This document shows, piece by piece, positions 1 through 9,268 of a DNA stretch of 64,000 nt. The notes beneath the pieces were generated by a model. That model was not told the DNA's origin. It was given only the letters and a program-made list of their open reading frames with translations, and did not search any database. The stretch is from Brevundimonas sp. NIBR10 (GTDB taxonomy: Bacteria > Pseudomonadota > Alphaproteobacteria > Caulobacterales > Caulobacteraceae), in contig NZ_CP115464.1 of NCBI RefSeq assembly GCF_027912515.1, forward strand, positions 744,001 to 808,000. Reading direction: 5' to 3'. Position numbers and translations under genes: made by a program. Each line of letters begins with the position of its first letter. Within the stretch, counting starts at the first letter, position 1.

Positions 1-924
1 AACGCGGATCAGGTCGTTCTGGACCACGCCGTCCGTATCGCCGCCTTTCTCTACCCCCGAGCCTATTTGGCCGGCGTAAGCGCAGCGACCTTGGGTCCGG
101 ATGCGAACTATCGCCTGTTCCTGAGCGACCGCCGCAATGACCGAACCCGTATTCGCAGCCTGGAAATTATCCGTAATCAGGCCCCGTCCCACCCGTCGAC
201 CGTGCCGGTTATCGTCGGTGACGATCTGGGTGAACTGACGCTGACCGCCTCATCGCCTCGCCAACAATTTCTTGAGGCCTTTCGCAGGCGCAGCGAACAC
301 GCCAATGCGATCGGCCCCGATATAAAGCGGCGGATGGCCGAACGATTGTTAGGAGAGTTCGGCGGCGTGGGCGCTACCACCGATGCCCTGTTTGCGCTTG
401 CAGAGCAGAATGGGTGGTCGCACGAGGCTGACGCTGCCCAACGCTATCTCCGCACGGATCTTCAAGGCCTTCGGCCCGCCCCGAACCGGGCGGCCGCCGA
501 TTTCATCGTTGCCTGGCATGGCGAGGAGATCGGTCGGTTGACCCACGACGGGGTTGAATGGCGCTGGGCCCCGGCAGAGGGCCTACGCCCGCCGCTGGTG
601 CGCGAGACCCGTCCTGGAAGTCTTCCTCCCTTCATCGAATCTCTCCTTCCGGAAGGCTGGCTGGCCCAGGTTCTGGGAGATCGGGACGAACGCGATGCTC
701 TCCGCGGAGGCCGCCGCTACCTGTCCAACGCCTCGCAGCGGCTGCGGGCTTTGACCTCTGCGGATGAGACAGGCCAGAGAGGTTTTGTCAGGAACGGCAG
801 AGAAAGCCGGCGGCCAACCCGTTGTCCTGGCGAGCGGTCCTCAAGCTCACGATCATCAGACTCTAGAGCGGCAACACCACCACCCGCTCGTATTCGGACC
901 GGGCGTCGCGCGATGGCAGGATGA
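1..924 (+). pseudogene. Truncated AbiEi/HipA-like protein, 5' end outside window
   Basis: The reading frame is already open at base 1, so the true start lies upstream; the TTG at 67 is not a convincing start. The first part resembles the regulatory C-terminal half of AbiEi-type antitoxins. The stretch encoded at about 515-730 resembles the N-terminal subdomain of HipA kinases (GEEIGRLTHDG, then LLPEGW, then GGRRYLSN). Similarity stops right after RRYLSN; the remaining residues are Arg/Ser-rich and look like readthrough. The HipA kinase domain is absent, and the tail runs antisense over a small minus-strand ORF at 863-1081. I therefore read it as a truncated toxin gene at an element junction. 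A stand-alone HipS-like subdomain protein is the alternative. Confidence 0.5.
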
Positions 925-1081
925 CGTACTCGTCGTTGGGCGTATTGATCAGGTCGCGGACCAGGCGCGAAAACTCCTCGGCATGTGAATCCTGGCGAAC
1001 GAGGACGATGCCGCCTTCTCCGGTCGACTCGACGGTGTAGGCGGCAGACCCCGCCATAAGGCGATCCAACAGGCGTCCCAT
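863..1081 (-). CDS. Small hypothetical protein (72 aa)
   Basis: This 72-residue ORF has ordinary codon use and mixed composition, with no signal peptide, membrane segment or recognised motif. It starts MGRLLDRLMAGSAAYTVE and ends in an acidic and hydrophobic C-terminus (DEYVILPSRD). It lies downstream of the trb operon on the same strand, 239 bp past the DUF2274 gene, and overlaps antisense the tail of the truncated HipA-like gene. It could be a small cargo gene of the element. No function can be assigned. Confidence 0.45.
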   Translation of the reverse strand: MGRLLDRLMAGSAAYTVESTGEGGIVLVRQDSHAEEFSRLVRDLINTPNDEYVILPSRDARSEYERVVVLPL

Positions 1082-1320
1082 AGCGTCAGAGATTAAACAG
1101 AACCCGGGCCACGATTGTCCAGCGTCACCATATCGACGTTCGTCGATGGGAGGCTAACGGCTCGATCGACGCCCGCTTCAGACCGCGGCTGCGCGGAAAG
1201 CCGTGTTGATGCCTCCGCCGGGGGGATCAGCCATGACCTGCCGTCGATACCAACTGGGCGGCGGGCCGCAGGCCCCACGCGAGCGACGCCCAACCCCGTC
1301 CAGTGAACGGCGCGACAGGA

Positions 1321-1533
1321 TCAGCCGCTGTTGCGTCGGGTGATGAAGGTCCGGTCTGTCGCCATGAAGCGGGACAGCATCGGGCCGATCAACTGGGACG
1401 GCGTGAACGCTCGCCCTTCGCTCTCGCCGAGAATGGCGCCGTACCGGACAAGATCGCGGTGAACATCCGCCGGGAGCTCGATCGTCAATTTGACCGGCGT
1501 GTCGTCCGGCAGTCCCGCGAGCTTCAGGGTCAT
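1321..1533 (-). CDS. DUF2274 domain-containing protein
   Basis: A 70-residue protein beginning MTLKLAGLPDDTPVKLTIELP, with a beta strand followed by predicted helices (VHRDLVRYGAIL, then FTPSQLIGPMLSRFM). That layout is typical of DUF2274, a small family found immediately after trbI in many alphaproteobacterial integrative elements. The start codon overlaps the trbI stop (start at 1533, trbI ends at 1530), so the two are translationally coupled. The fold suggests a ribbon-helix-helix-like DNA-binding or accessory protein, but its role in conjugation is unknown. It is the last recognisable gene of the transfer operon. Confidence 0.85.
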   Translation of the reverse strand: MTLKLAGLPDDTPVKLTIELPADVHRDLVRYGAILGESEGRAFTPSQLIGPMLSRFMATDRTFITRRNSG

Positions 1534-2678
1534 CGGACATCTCCATAAGGTTCAAGAACGAGATCGCGGGCGACGATGACGCGGAAGGCGAAACCCGGTC
1601 GGATCGTCAGTCGCGGGGCGACACTGAGCCCCTTCTGGATCAGGCCTTCGCCGAAGGCGTTGACCCCGCCCGAAACGCCCTGCGTCAGGGCGCGAGCCAC
1701 GGCGTCGTCGCCGCTGCTGACGCCGGAGGAGGCTCCAATCGCCAGCAGGGTGGTCAGGGCGGCGGTCCTCAATCTTTCGCCCCAGCGGTTGTCGGTCCGG
1801 TCCTCCAGGCCTGAGTAGCCCTGCGCGTCGGTGGCGCGCAGATCGTCGAGGGCGATGGAGCGGCCGTTGGGCAGGATCAGGCGCGTCCAGATCAGCGCCA
1901 GTCTGGACTGGCCAAAGCCGACATCCGCCTCATAGGCGCCGAGCAGGCGCGAGCCTTTCGGGATCAGCAGGTGACGGCCGGTGACGCTGTCATAGACGTC
2001 ATCCGTCACCTGGCCGATCGCGGTTCCCGGCAGATCGGAGCGCAGGCCTGTGATCAGCGCTCCGGAAAGAATGGCGCCGGCCTGGATCGTGTAGGGCGAG
2101 GGGACGGGGCTGGTATCGGGCGACGCCGCGACGGTCGGCCCGGACGCAGCCGGCGCCGGCGAAGTCGCGGTCGACGCCGCGGCCGATGATGTCCCTGTAC
2201 TCAAGCCGTTCAGGAACAGACCGCTCGATCGCGCGGCCTCCCGTTCCTCAAAGGCGTGCCGGCGAGCGGCGTCCGCCGGAGTCTGCACGCGATCGGTTGG
2301 CGCGACGGTCGCGCCCATCGCCGGCGGCGCGACGTCGACGCCATTGGCTTGCGCCGCAAGGATGGGCCGTCCCAGATCGCCCGGCAGCGGCGGTCCCAAC
2401 TGCGGGGCGCCCGGTGAGCCGGCGCGCAGGGCGTAGTCGGCCGGAAGCGTTTGCAGGGTTTCCGGCGGCGGGCCGCCGACCCGATAGAGTTCCGGTTTGG
2501 CATGTCCTTGCGGTCGCTCCAGCAGGGCGAAGCCAAGTGCCGCCGCAAGGGCGAGTGCGGAGACGCCTCCGATCACCACAAGCGCCCTGCGGGAAAGACG
2601 CATAACAGGCGGCGGCGAAGGCCTCAGCCGCATCTGCCGGGCGACGTCCGAGGTCTCGATGTTCGGTTCGTCGGTCAT
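1530..2678 (-). CDS. trbI: TrbI/VirB10-type conjugal transfer protein
   Basis: This 382-residue VirB10 homologue spans the inner membrane and periplasm and contributes the outer-membrane core of the type IV secretion channel. A short cytoplasmic N-terminus is followed by one membrane segment at about residues 32-53, a Pro/Ala-rich linker through about residue 190, and the conserved C-terminal beta-barrel domain (YTIQAGAILSGALITGL, then LIPKGSRLLGAY, then NGRSIAL). Length fits the family. The start overlaps the trbG stop by four bases, so it is part of one coupled operon. Confidence 0.95.
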   Translation of the reverse strand: MTDEPNIETSDVARQMRLRPSPPPVMRLSRRALVVIGGVSALALAAALGFALLERPQGHAKPELYRVGGPPPETLQTLPADYALRAGSPGAPQLGPPLPGDLGRPILAAQANGVDVAPPAMGATVAPTDRVQTPADAARRHAFEEREAARSSGLFLNGLSTGTSSAAASTATSPAPAASGPTVAASPDTSPVPSPYTIQAGAILSGALITGLRSDLPGTAIGQVTDDVYDSVTGRHLLIPKGSRLLGAYEADVGFGQSRLALIWTRLILPNGRSIALDDLRATDAQGYSGLEDRTDNRWGERLRTAALTTLLAIGASSGVSSGDDAVARALTQGVSGGVNAFGEGLIQKGLSVAPRLTIRPGFAFRVIVARDLVLEPYGDVR

Positions 2679-3679
2679 CGGGTCGCCCGCCCCGTCTTCT
2701 CGATCCGCACCACCTGTTCGCGCCCGTGAGGGCCGGCGAGCCGAAGCTCGGCGATATCGAACAACCGGTCCACGACCAGACGGCGACCGGCGATGCGATA
2801 GTTTACGAGATCGGCGCTGCGTCCATCGTCGCTGCGCACGAACAGGGGCGGCAGGGTGGAGGCGTCCAGCCCCGGACCAAACTCCAGGATGACCTGTCGC
2901 CCGTCATCGAAGGCCCGCACCGGCCGCCAGGCCGCGTTCGCCCCAGAGATCCGGTAGTCGAAACTCAGGGCGTCGACAGAGAGAGTCGGTTCCGCGGCGC
3001 GCGCCGCCTGGCGGGCAGTCGCGACCCGCAGGGCGATCAGGGCGTCCTGGGGATAGCGCCAGGAGACCGAGGTCATGGCGGTCGACGCCGTGGATCGAAG
3101 GTCCAGATGGTAGGTGCGACGATCGGTATTGATGATGAGATTGGTGCGCAGGTCCGGGCGGGTCGGCTTGACCAGAATGTGCACGCGGGCTTCGGCGCCG
3201 CTTCCGCTCAGGGTGTCGCCGATGATCCAGCGCGCCGTGTCGCCGGCCGCCACCGGCCCCGAGGCCGAGAGGCTTTCGCCCGGCTGCAGGGCGATGTCGG
3301 TGATCTGCCCCGGCGCGGCATAGACCTGGAACAGGGCGCCTTCGTCGAAAGCGTAGACCTGCATAGCGTTGGCATAGCCGTCGCGGGTCGGCTCGACCCG
3401 CGCTGCGGCGTTGGCGCGCGCGATGCGGTCCGTCGGATCGCGCAGATCGGGGGCAGGGGGATCCAGTGTCGGCGGGGCAGGCGGTTGCACCGGCGCGGAC
3501 GTGACCGGCTCCTCGCCGCCCGGCGCTGCCGGATCAGCGGAGGCGACGACGACTGAGGACGTTGCAACGAGGGTGGCCGGGACGAGGGGCGCCGCGCCCC
3601 CGGAGAGCTGCGCGCTCGCGCAGGCGCCGAGGCTCGCCATGGTTAGGATGGCCAGGGACGGGAGAAGGGGACGGGACAT
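2675..3679 (-). CDS. trbG: TrbG/VirB9-type conjugal transfer protein
   Basis: A 334-residue periplasmic/outer-membrane component of the Trb secretion channel. The N-terminus is a lipoprotein-like signal (ASLGAC, Cys at about residue 20), followed by an unusually long Pro/Ala-rich spacer up to about residue 85. The VirB9/CagX core includes QVYAAPGQITDIALQPGE, HILVKPTRPDLRTNLIINT, and a C-terminal domain with FDDGRQVILEFG. VirB9 proteins pair with VirB10, and trbI lies directly downstream with a four-base overlap. The long Pro-rich spacer is somewhat unusual but does not argue against the call. Confidence 0.94.
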   Translation of the reverse strand: MSRPLLPSLAILTMASLGACASAQLSGGAAPLVPATLVATSSVVVASADPAAPGGEEPVTSAPVQPPAPPTLDPPAPDLRDPTDRIARANAAARVEPTRDGYANAMQVYAFDEGALFQVYAAPGQITDIALQPGESLSASGPVAAGDTARWIIGDTLSGSGAEARVHILVKPTRPDLRTNLIINTDRRTYHLDLRSTASTAMTSVSWRYPQDALIALRVATARQAARAAEPTLSVDALSFDYRISGANAAWRPVRAFDDGRQVILEFGPGLDASTLPPLFVRSDDGRSADLVNYRIAGRRLVVDRLFDIAELRLAGPHGREQVVRIEKTGRATR

Positions 3680-4365
3680 CAGGCGAGTTCCTTTGACCAG
3701 TTGAGAGCCCGGACGAAGACGCCCAGGGGGTTTTTGCGCAGCGCGTCGGCGGTGCGAGGCGGCTGTACGACGACGGTGAGGATGGCGGTCCAGCGCTCGG
3801 TCGAGGCGAGCTGGCCCTCGACGTAGCGGCGCTCGGTCCAGGCCACGCGGAAGCTCGAGGGCGAGGCCCGGATGACGCTCGAGACATCGACCGCGACCTG
3901 CACCCGTCCGACCTGGGCGAAAGGATCGTTGGCGCGCGCCCAGTCCGACAGGGCCTGAGCGCCTTCGTCGGTGGTGTAGTCATAGGCGCGCAGCCAGTTC
4001 GACCGCACCACGACCGGGTCGGCCGCGATGCTCCGGACCTCCTCGATGAACCGGCTGAGGTGCCAGGCGATCTGGGGGTCGGATGGCTGGTAAGCGGCCT
4101 CGGCCGGAGCGACGGCCTGGGCCTGGCCGAACTTGTCGATCTGGACGACCCAGGGGGTCACGACGCCGCGCGCCGACTGAACGACGAGCGCGCCGGCCAG
4201 GCCAGACGACAACAGCAGAGAGCCGAGCGCCATCAGCCGCCAGTTGCGCGCCTGGACGCGGGCGGAGCCGATCCGGTCGTCCCAGGCCTGGGCGGCGCGC
4301 TGGTAGGGGGTGGTCGGTTTGGGCGTCGCGCCATAGTGGGCGGCGGCGCGCTTGAACGGGTTCAT
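3679..4365 (-). CDS. trbF: TrbF/VirB8-type conjugal transfer protein
   Basis: A 228-residue VirB8-like inner-membrane scaffold protein. It has a cytoplasmic N-terminus (YQRAAQAWDDRIGSARVQA), a single membrane span near residues 43-63, and a periplasmic NTF2-like domain with VVTPWVVQIDKFG and WLRAYDYTTDEGAQALSDWA. The C-terminus contains RYVEGQLASTERWTAIL and the typical ending LGVFVRALNWSKEL. It overlaps trbL by four bases upstream and abuts trbG downstream. Confidence 0.95.
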   Translation of the reverse strand: MNPFKRAAAHYGATPKPTTPYQRAAQAWDDRIGSARVQARNWRLMALGSLLLSSGLAGALVVQSARGVVTPWVVQIDKFGQAQAVAPAEAAYQPSDPQIAWHLSRFIEEVRSIAADPVVVRSNWLRAYDYTTDEGAQALSDWARANDPFAQVGRVQVAVDVSSVIRASPSSFRVAWTERRYVEGQLASTERWTAILTVVVQPPRTADALRKNPLGVFVRALNWSKELA

Positions 4366-5825
4366 GATCGATCCTCCGAGACTGAGACTGAGGCGCCGCC
4401 GCCCGGCCGATCACCGGTGCGCACGGCGTGGATTGCGGTTTGGACGCCATGCGCCAGAGCCTGACGTCGCGCCATGTCGCGAGCCCAGGCCGGTCGTTCC
4501 GAGGATGCGGGATAGGGGGCAGGCTGAGGGGGCGGCTGGGGGGCGGAGCGGCGGGTGGCGTCGCGCTCGGGTCCAGTCGACTCACTCCCGGACGGGGGCG
4601 GGGCTTCGAAGCCGGTGTCGGCCGCGCCAGCTCCGGCCGGTTCCGCGCCTTGAGGCGTGAAATAAGACGTGTCTGCCGTCGACGGGGCGGCGTTGGGTCC
4701 GCTTCTCCCATCCGGATCAGCGGCGCTTGCCGATGACCCGCCGGCAGGCGTGGCGCCGCCCGAGGGCGAGCCTCCGGACGTCGGGCCGGAGGCGGCCGAA
4801 CCCGATCCGCCGCCTGCCGGGCCTTTGGGCGGTCCGCCGGCGGCGCTCGCACCGCTCGCCCCGGAAGCGCCGCCGCCGCCGGTCCGTGTCGCGACGGCCC
4901 CGAGACCGGCGCGTCCGGCGAGACCCGCTCCGGCGCCGGCGGCGAGGCCGACACCGGCGGCCGCTGCGGCGGCCACGCCGCCCACAACGACGCCGGTTCC
5001 GACCGCCGCGCCGGCGCCCAGTTGGGGCGCGCCCGAGACGAGGCCCGTGGCGATGCCCGGGCCGAAGATGCCGAGGCCCAGCAAGGACAGGGTGCCCAGC
5101 ATGACGGCCAGGACCTCCTCGAGGGTCGGGGCATCGCCGCCGAAATCGGAGACGAAGGTGTCGAACAGGGTGGAGCCGATGCCGACGATGACGGCCATAA
5201 CCAGCACCTTGACGCCGGAGGCGACGACATTGCCGAGCACCCGCTCGGCCAGGAAGGCGGTCTTGCCGAACAGGCCGAACGGCACGAGGACGAAACCGGC
5301 CAGGGTCGTCAGCTTGAACTCGATCAGGGTGACGAAGAGCTGGACCGCCAGCACGAAGAAGGCGATCACCACGATCACGAAGGCGACCATCAGGACCGCG
5401 ATCTGGACGAAATTCTCAAAGAAGCCCGGGAAGCCGGACATCTGCGAGGCGGACTCCAGCATCGGGCGGCCGGCGTCGATCCCCGCCTGGGCGAGTTTTC
5501 CGGGGCGCAGAAAATCAGCCGCGGACATCGCGGAGCCGGAGGCTTTCAGGCCGAGGCCTGAAAAGCTCTGGAAGACGATGTTGGCGAGATGGCTGAAGTT
5601 GCCGATCAGGAAGGCGAAGAAGCCGACGAACAAGATCTTCTTCACCAGCCTGGCCATGACGTCGTCACCGGGCGCCCAGGCCCAGAACAGGGCGGCCAGG
5701 GTGATATCGATCACCACCAGGCTGGAGGCGATGAAGGCGACCTCGCCGCCCAGGAGACCGAAGCCGGAATCGATGTAGCGGGTGAAGACCTCGAGGAAGC
5801 GGTCGATGACGCCGGTGTCAGTCAT
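4362..5825 (-). CDS. trbL: TrbL/VirB6-type polytopic membrane protein
   Basis: A 487-residue inner-membrane protein of the mating-pair channel. I start it at MTDTGVIDRF (ATG at 5825), which overlaps the trbK stop by eight bases; an in-frame extension to 5885 would run deep into trbK. Residues 20-265 hold about six hydrophobic segments, including LVVIDITLAALFWAW and FVIVVIAFFVLAVQLFVTLI, as in TrbL. From about residue 290 the sequence becomes a long Gly/Ala/Pro/Ser-rich low-complexity tail that ends in a basic stretch. Such tails are common in TrbL. Confidence 0.94.
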   Translation of the reverse strand: MTDTGVIDRFLEVFTRYIDSGFGLLGGEVAFIASSLVVIDITLAALFWAWAPGDDVMARLVKKILFVGFFAFLIGNFSHLANIVFQSFSGLGLKASGSAMSAADFLRPGKLAQAGIDAGRPMLESASQMSGFPGFFENFVQIAVLMVAFVIVVIAFFVLAVQLFVTLIEFKLTTLAGFVLVPFGLFGKTAFLAERVLGNVVASGVKVLVMAVIVGIGSTLFDTFVSDFGGDAPTLEEVLAVMLGTLSLLGLGIFGPGIATGLVSGAPQLGAGAAVGTGVVVGGVAAAAAAGVGLAAGAGAGLAGRAGLGAVATRTGGGGASGASGASAAGGPPKGPAGGGSGSAASGPTSGGSPSGGATPAGGSSASAADPDGRSGPNAAPSTADTSYFTPQGAEPAGAGAADTGFEAPPPSGSESTGPERDATRRSAPQPPPQPAPYPASSERPAWARDMARRQALAHGVQTAIHAVRTGDRPGGGASVSVSEDRS

Positions 5826-6102
5826 CGGCGCGCTCCGGGGCCGGATGCGAGAAGAAGCGGTCGCGACTGCGGGCCCAGGCCGCACGGCACGCGGGGTCTT
5901 CCCCGGCGGCGGCGGAGAGCCGGCATCGGTCCAGGGTTTCGGACAGTGGCGATCGGGGTTCGATCGTCATAACCCGCACCTCTCTCGCCTGATCATCGCG
6001 GACCGATCGGCCTGCGATCACGCCGGCCACCACGACCGCGAGGACGGCAAGGCCGAGGGTGACCCGGCCGAGCGGAAGCGTCGGGATCCGGGACGAGGTC
6101 AT
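5818..6102 (-). CDS. trbK: TrbK-like entry-exclusion/accessory protein
   Basis: A 94-residue protein with a single hydrophobic segment at about residues 12-31 (VTLGLAVLAVVVAGVIAG), then a short periplasmic domain with two Cys residues (DRCRLSAAAGEDPACRAAW). That pattern matches the alternate TrbK family that sits between trbJ and trbL. Classical TrbK blocks redundant transfer into a cell that already carries the element; whether this variant does so is unproven. It overlaps trbJ by four bases and trbL by eight. Confidence 0.85.
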   Translation of the reverse strand: MTSSRIPTLPLGRVTLGLAVLAVVVAGVIAGRSVRDDQAREVRVMTIEPRSPLSETLDRCRLSAAAGEDPACRAAWARSRDRFFSHPAPERADD

Positions 6103-6806
6103 TGGCCCGGCGCCGCGGGAGAGCCCATGAAGCGCCGGAACCGGGCCTGGGCGTCAGCGTGGGCGGCGGCCCGGTCTGCGGCTTCGAGCGCCTGGGCGCG
6201 GCCCTGGGCCGCCAGAAGCGCGCTGATCTCCGACAGCTGCGCGGCCTGAAGGGCGAGCAACTGGTTGCCGGCCTGGGCGGCCTGCAAGGCTCCGGTGGAC
6301 GTCTGGCTGGCGGACACAAGCCGGGCCATTTCGACGCGGGAGGTCTCCAGACCGCCGACCACGCCGGCCTGAACCTTCAGTGCGTCCTCGAAAGCGCCGA
6401 CGGACGTCGACCAGCGGGCGTCGGCCCGGGCGACGAGGTCGCGTTCGGTCGCCGTCAGGGCCGCGGACCCGTAGCGACCGCGAAAGGCGTCTTCGATCTG
6501 GCTGACATCGAAGGCCAGAGACCGGGCCTGACCGAGAAGGGCCTGCGTCCGGCTGACCTGACCCTGCAGCTGCTGAAGCGACGAGGTCGGCAGGCTGGCG
6601 AGATTGCGCGCTTGGTTCAGCAGCATCGTCGCTTCGTTCTGCAGCGACTGGATCTGGTTGTTCACCTGCTCCAGCGCTCGCGCGGCCTGGATCAGGTTCT
6701 GGGCGTAGTTCGAGGGGTCATAGACCGCGACCTGCGCATGGGCGGTCTGACAGATGAGGCTCGCGCCGAGGGCGGCGACGAGCAGGACGCGACGGGGAGG
6801 GTTCAT
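6099..6806 (-). CDS. trbJ: TrbJ/VirB5-type conjugal transfer protein
   Basis: A 235-residue secreted minor pilus component. I choose the ATG at 6806 because it gives a clean signal peptide (MNPPRRVLLVAALGASLICQ, cleavage near AHA-QV) and an upstream purine-rich stretch; the longer frame to 6926 overlaps trbE. The mature start VAVYDPSNYAQNLIQAARAL is characteristic of TrbJ. The rest is helical, with long Gln/Ala-rich coiled-coil-like segments (QVNNQIQSLQNEATMLLNQA). It follows trbE by 13 bases. Confidence 0.93.
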   Translation of the reverse strand: MNPPRRVLLVAALGASLICQTAHAQVAVYDPSNYAQNLIQAARALEQVNNQIQSLQNEATMLLNQARNLASLPTSSLQQLQGQVSRTQALLGQARSLAFDVSQIEDAFRGRYGSAALTATERDLVARADARWSTSVGAFEDALKVQAGVVGGLETSRVEMARLVSASQTSTGALQAAQAGNQLLALQAAQLSEISALLAAQGRAQALEAADRAAAHADAQARFRRFMGSPAAPGQ

Positions 6807-6819
6807 GGGGAACTCCTGT

Positions 6820-9261
6820 TCAGGATTGAGGACGGGCGGCGTCCGGCTGAGCGCTCTCGAGCAGGTCGGCGGCCCAGGGCAGACGGCGGTGGCGAAGCCA
6901 GGCGGCGGCGAAGCCGTCGCGTCCATGCTCGGCGATAAGGCGGGCGATCACCGCCTGGTCGGTGGCTGAGGAGGCGGCGCAGAAGGCCAGGGCCACCGGA
7001 CCCAGACCCAGTTCGAACAGGCGATTGCCGCGTCGCGACTGGCAGTAATAGTCGCGCTTGGGGATGGCCTGGCTGAGGATCTCGATCTGGCGGGCATTGA
7101 GACCGAAGCGCCGATAGATGGCCTGGATCTGAGGCTCGAGCGCCCGGTCGTTCGGCAGGAAGACGCGGGTGTGGCAGCTTTCGACGATGGCCGCGGCGAT
7201 CTCGCTGGATTCGATGTCGGCCAGCGATTGGGTGGCGAAGATCACCGAGGCGTTTTTCTTGCGCAGGGTCTTGAGCCATTCGCGCAGCTGGCTTCCGAAC
7301 CCGCGGTCGTCGAGCGCCAGCCAGCCCTCATCGATGATGATCAGACTGGGGCGACCGTCGAGACGCGCCTCGATCCGGTGAAACAGGTGGGCGAGTACGG
7401 CGCCGGCCGCGCCGGTTCCGATCAGACCCTCGGTCTCGAAGGCCTGGACCGGGGCGACGCCGAGATGTTCGAACTCGCCGTCGAGAAGTCGTCCCCAGGG
7501 ACCATCAAGGGTGAAAGGCCCGAGCGCCCGCTTCAGGACGTTTGATTGCACAAGGGCGGCGAGGCCGGACAGCGTGCGTTCGACGGGCGGCGCCGACGCT
7601 AGGCTGGTCAGGGCCGACCAGATCTGATCCTTGATCTGGGGCGTGATGTCCACGCCCTCGCCGCGAAACACATCCGCAAGCCATCCGGCCGCCCAGGCGC
7701 GCTCTCCGGCGTCGTCGATCTGCTCCAGCGGCTGCAGCGCCAGACCCTCGCCCTGGCCGGACAGGGCGGCGCCGAGATCATGGAAGTCGCCGCCCATCGC
7801 CAGGGTGGCGGCGCGGATCGAGCCACCGAAGTCGAAGGCGAAGATCTGGGCGCAGTCGTAACGACGGAACGACAGGGCCATGAGCGCCAGCAGCACGCTC
7901 TTGCCGGCGCCGGTCGGTCCGACGATCAGGGTGTGGCCGACATCGCCGACGTGGTTGGAGAAGCGGAAGGGAGTCGACCCCTCGGTGCGCGCGAAGAACA
8001 GCGGCGGACCGTCGAGATGGTCGTTCCAGGCCACCCCCGCCCAGACCGCCGACAGGGGCATGAGATGGGCCAGATTGAGGGTCGAGATCGGGGGCGTGCG
8101 CACATTGGCGTAGACCTGTCCGGGCAGGGAGCCGAGCCAGGCGTCCACCGCGTTCAGGCTCTCGGCCATACAGGTGAAATCCCGGCCCTGAATGACCTTC
8201 TCCACCAGTCGCAGCTTGACGTCGGCCGCCGCCGGGGCGGCGTCCCAGACTGTGATCGTCGCCGTCACCAGGGCGTAGCCGACCCCGTCGGCGCCCAGGT
8301 CCTGCAAGGCCTCGTCCGCGTCCTGCGCCTTGTTGCCGGCGTCCGAGTCCATCAGGGCCGAGGCCTCGTTGGTCATCACCTCCTTGAGGATGGCGGCCAC
8401 GGACTTGCGCTTGGAGAACCATTGCCGACGGATGCGGCCGAGCAGCTTTGCGGCCTCGGTCTTGTCCAGGCAGATTGCCCGGGTGGTCCAGCGATAGGGG
8501 AAGGGCAGGCGGTTCAGCTCGTCGAGCAGTCCCGGCCAGGTCGCCGAAGGAAAGCCGATGACGGTCAGGGTGCGCAGGTGGGCGTCGCCGAGCCGCGGCG
8601 CCAGCCCCGTCGTCAGCGGATGATCGGCGACCAGGGCGTCGAGATGCATCGGCGTCTCCGGCACACGGACGCGGTGGCGGGCGGTGGAGACGGTCGCGTG
8701 CAGATAGGTGAGCGTCTCCTCGTCGGTCAGCCAGACGGCTTCGGGCATGAAGCCTTCCACCAGACCCAGCAGACGGTCGGTCCGGTCGACAAAGCCCCGG
8801 ATCTGTTCCGGCCAGTCTATCCCGCGGGCGTCACGGCCCTCGTAGAGCCAGCGGTCGACCCGGCTTGTGTCCTCGGCCGGCGGCATCCACACAAGGGTGA
8901 GGAAATAGGCGCTCTCGAAATGGGCGCCCTCCGCCAGAAAGTCGGCGCGTCGCTCCTCGTCAACGAGGGCGGAGACGGGGTCGGGGAAGACGGTCTGCGG
9001 ATAGGCGACAGCGGCGTTGCGCTGGGCTTCGACCAGCACCGTCCAGCCGGAGCCCAGACGCCGCAACGCATTGTTCAGCCGACCCGCCGTCGCGGCCAGT
9101 TCGGCGCGGGTGGCAGAGTCCAGGTCCGGGCCGCGGAAGCGGGCGGTGCGCTGGAAAGCGCCGTCCTTGTTGAGCACCACACCGGGCGCGATCAGGGCGG
9201 CCCAGGGCAGGAAGTCGGACAGCTGACGCGGGCGGCGGGCGTATTCGCGAAGATCGAACAT
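6820..9261 (-). CDS. trbE: TrbE/VirB4-type conjugal transfer ATPase
   Basis: An 813-residue ATPase that powers pilus assembly and secretion at the inner membrane. The ATG at 9261 gives the family-typical start MFDLREYARRPRQLSDFLPW; an upstream extension to 9426 would cover most of trbD. The N-terminal CagE/TrbE domain is followed by the RecA-like domain, with Walker A GPTGAGKSVLLALMAL near residue 446 and Walker B-like SLIIIDEGWLAL, then an arginine/Gln motif in IFATQSLADIESS. Length and motifs fit VirB4. Confidence 0.96.
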   Translation of the reverse strand: MFDLREYARRPRQLSDFLPWAALIAPGVVLNKDGAFQRTARFRGPDLDSATRAELAATAGRLNNALRRLGSGWTVLVEAQRNAAVAYPQTVFPDPVSALVDEERRADFLAEGAHFESAYFLTLVWMPPAEDTSRVDRWLYEGRDARGIDWPEQIRGFVDRTDRLLGLVEGFMPEAVWLTDEETLTYLHATVSTARHRVRVPETPMHLDALVADHPLTTGLAPRLGDAHLRTLTVIGFPSATWPGLLDELNRLPFPYRWTTRAICLDKTEAAKLLGRIRRQWFSKRKSVAAILKEVMTNEASALMDSDAGNKAQDADEALQDLGADGVGYALVTATITVWDAAPAAADVKLRLVEKVIQGRDFTCMAESLNAVDAWLGSLPGQVYANVRTPPISTLNLAHLMPLSAVWAGVAWNDHLDGPPLFFARTEGSTPFRFSNHVGDVGHTLIVGPTGAGKSVLLALMALSFRRYDCAQIFAFDFGGSIRAATLAMGGDFHDLGAALSGQGEGLALQPLEQIDDAGERAWAAGWLADVFRGEGVDITPQIKDQIWSALTSLASAPPVERTLSGLAALVQSNVLKRALGPFTLDGPWGRLLDGEFEHLGVAPVQAFETEGLIGTGAAGAVLAHLFHRIEARLDGRPSLIIIDEGWLALDDRGFGSQLREWLKTLRKKNASVIFATQSLADIESSEIAAAIVESCHTRVFLPNDRALEPQIQAIYRRFGLNARQIEILSQAIPKRDYYCQSRRGNRLFELGLGPVALAFCAASSATDQAVIARLIAEHGRDGFAAAWLRHRRLPWAADLLESAQPDAARPQS

Positions 9262-9268
9262 GAAGGCC

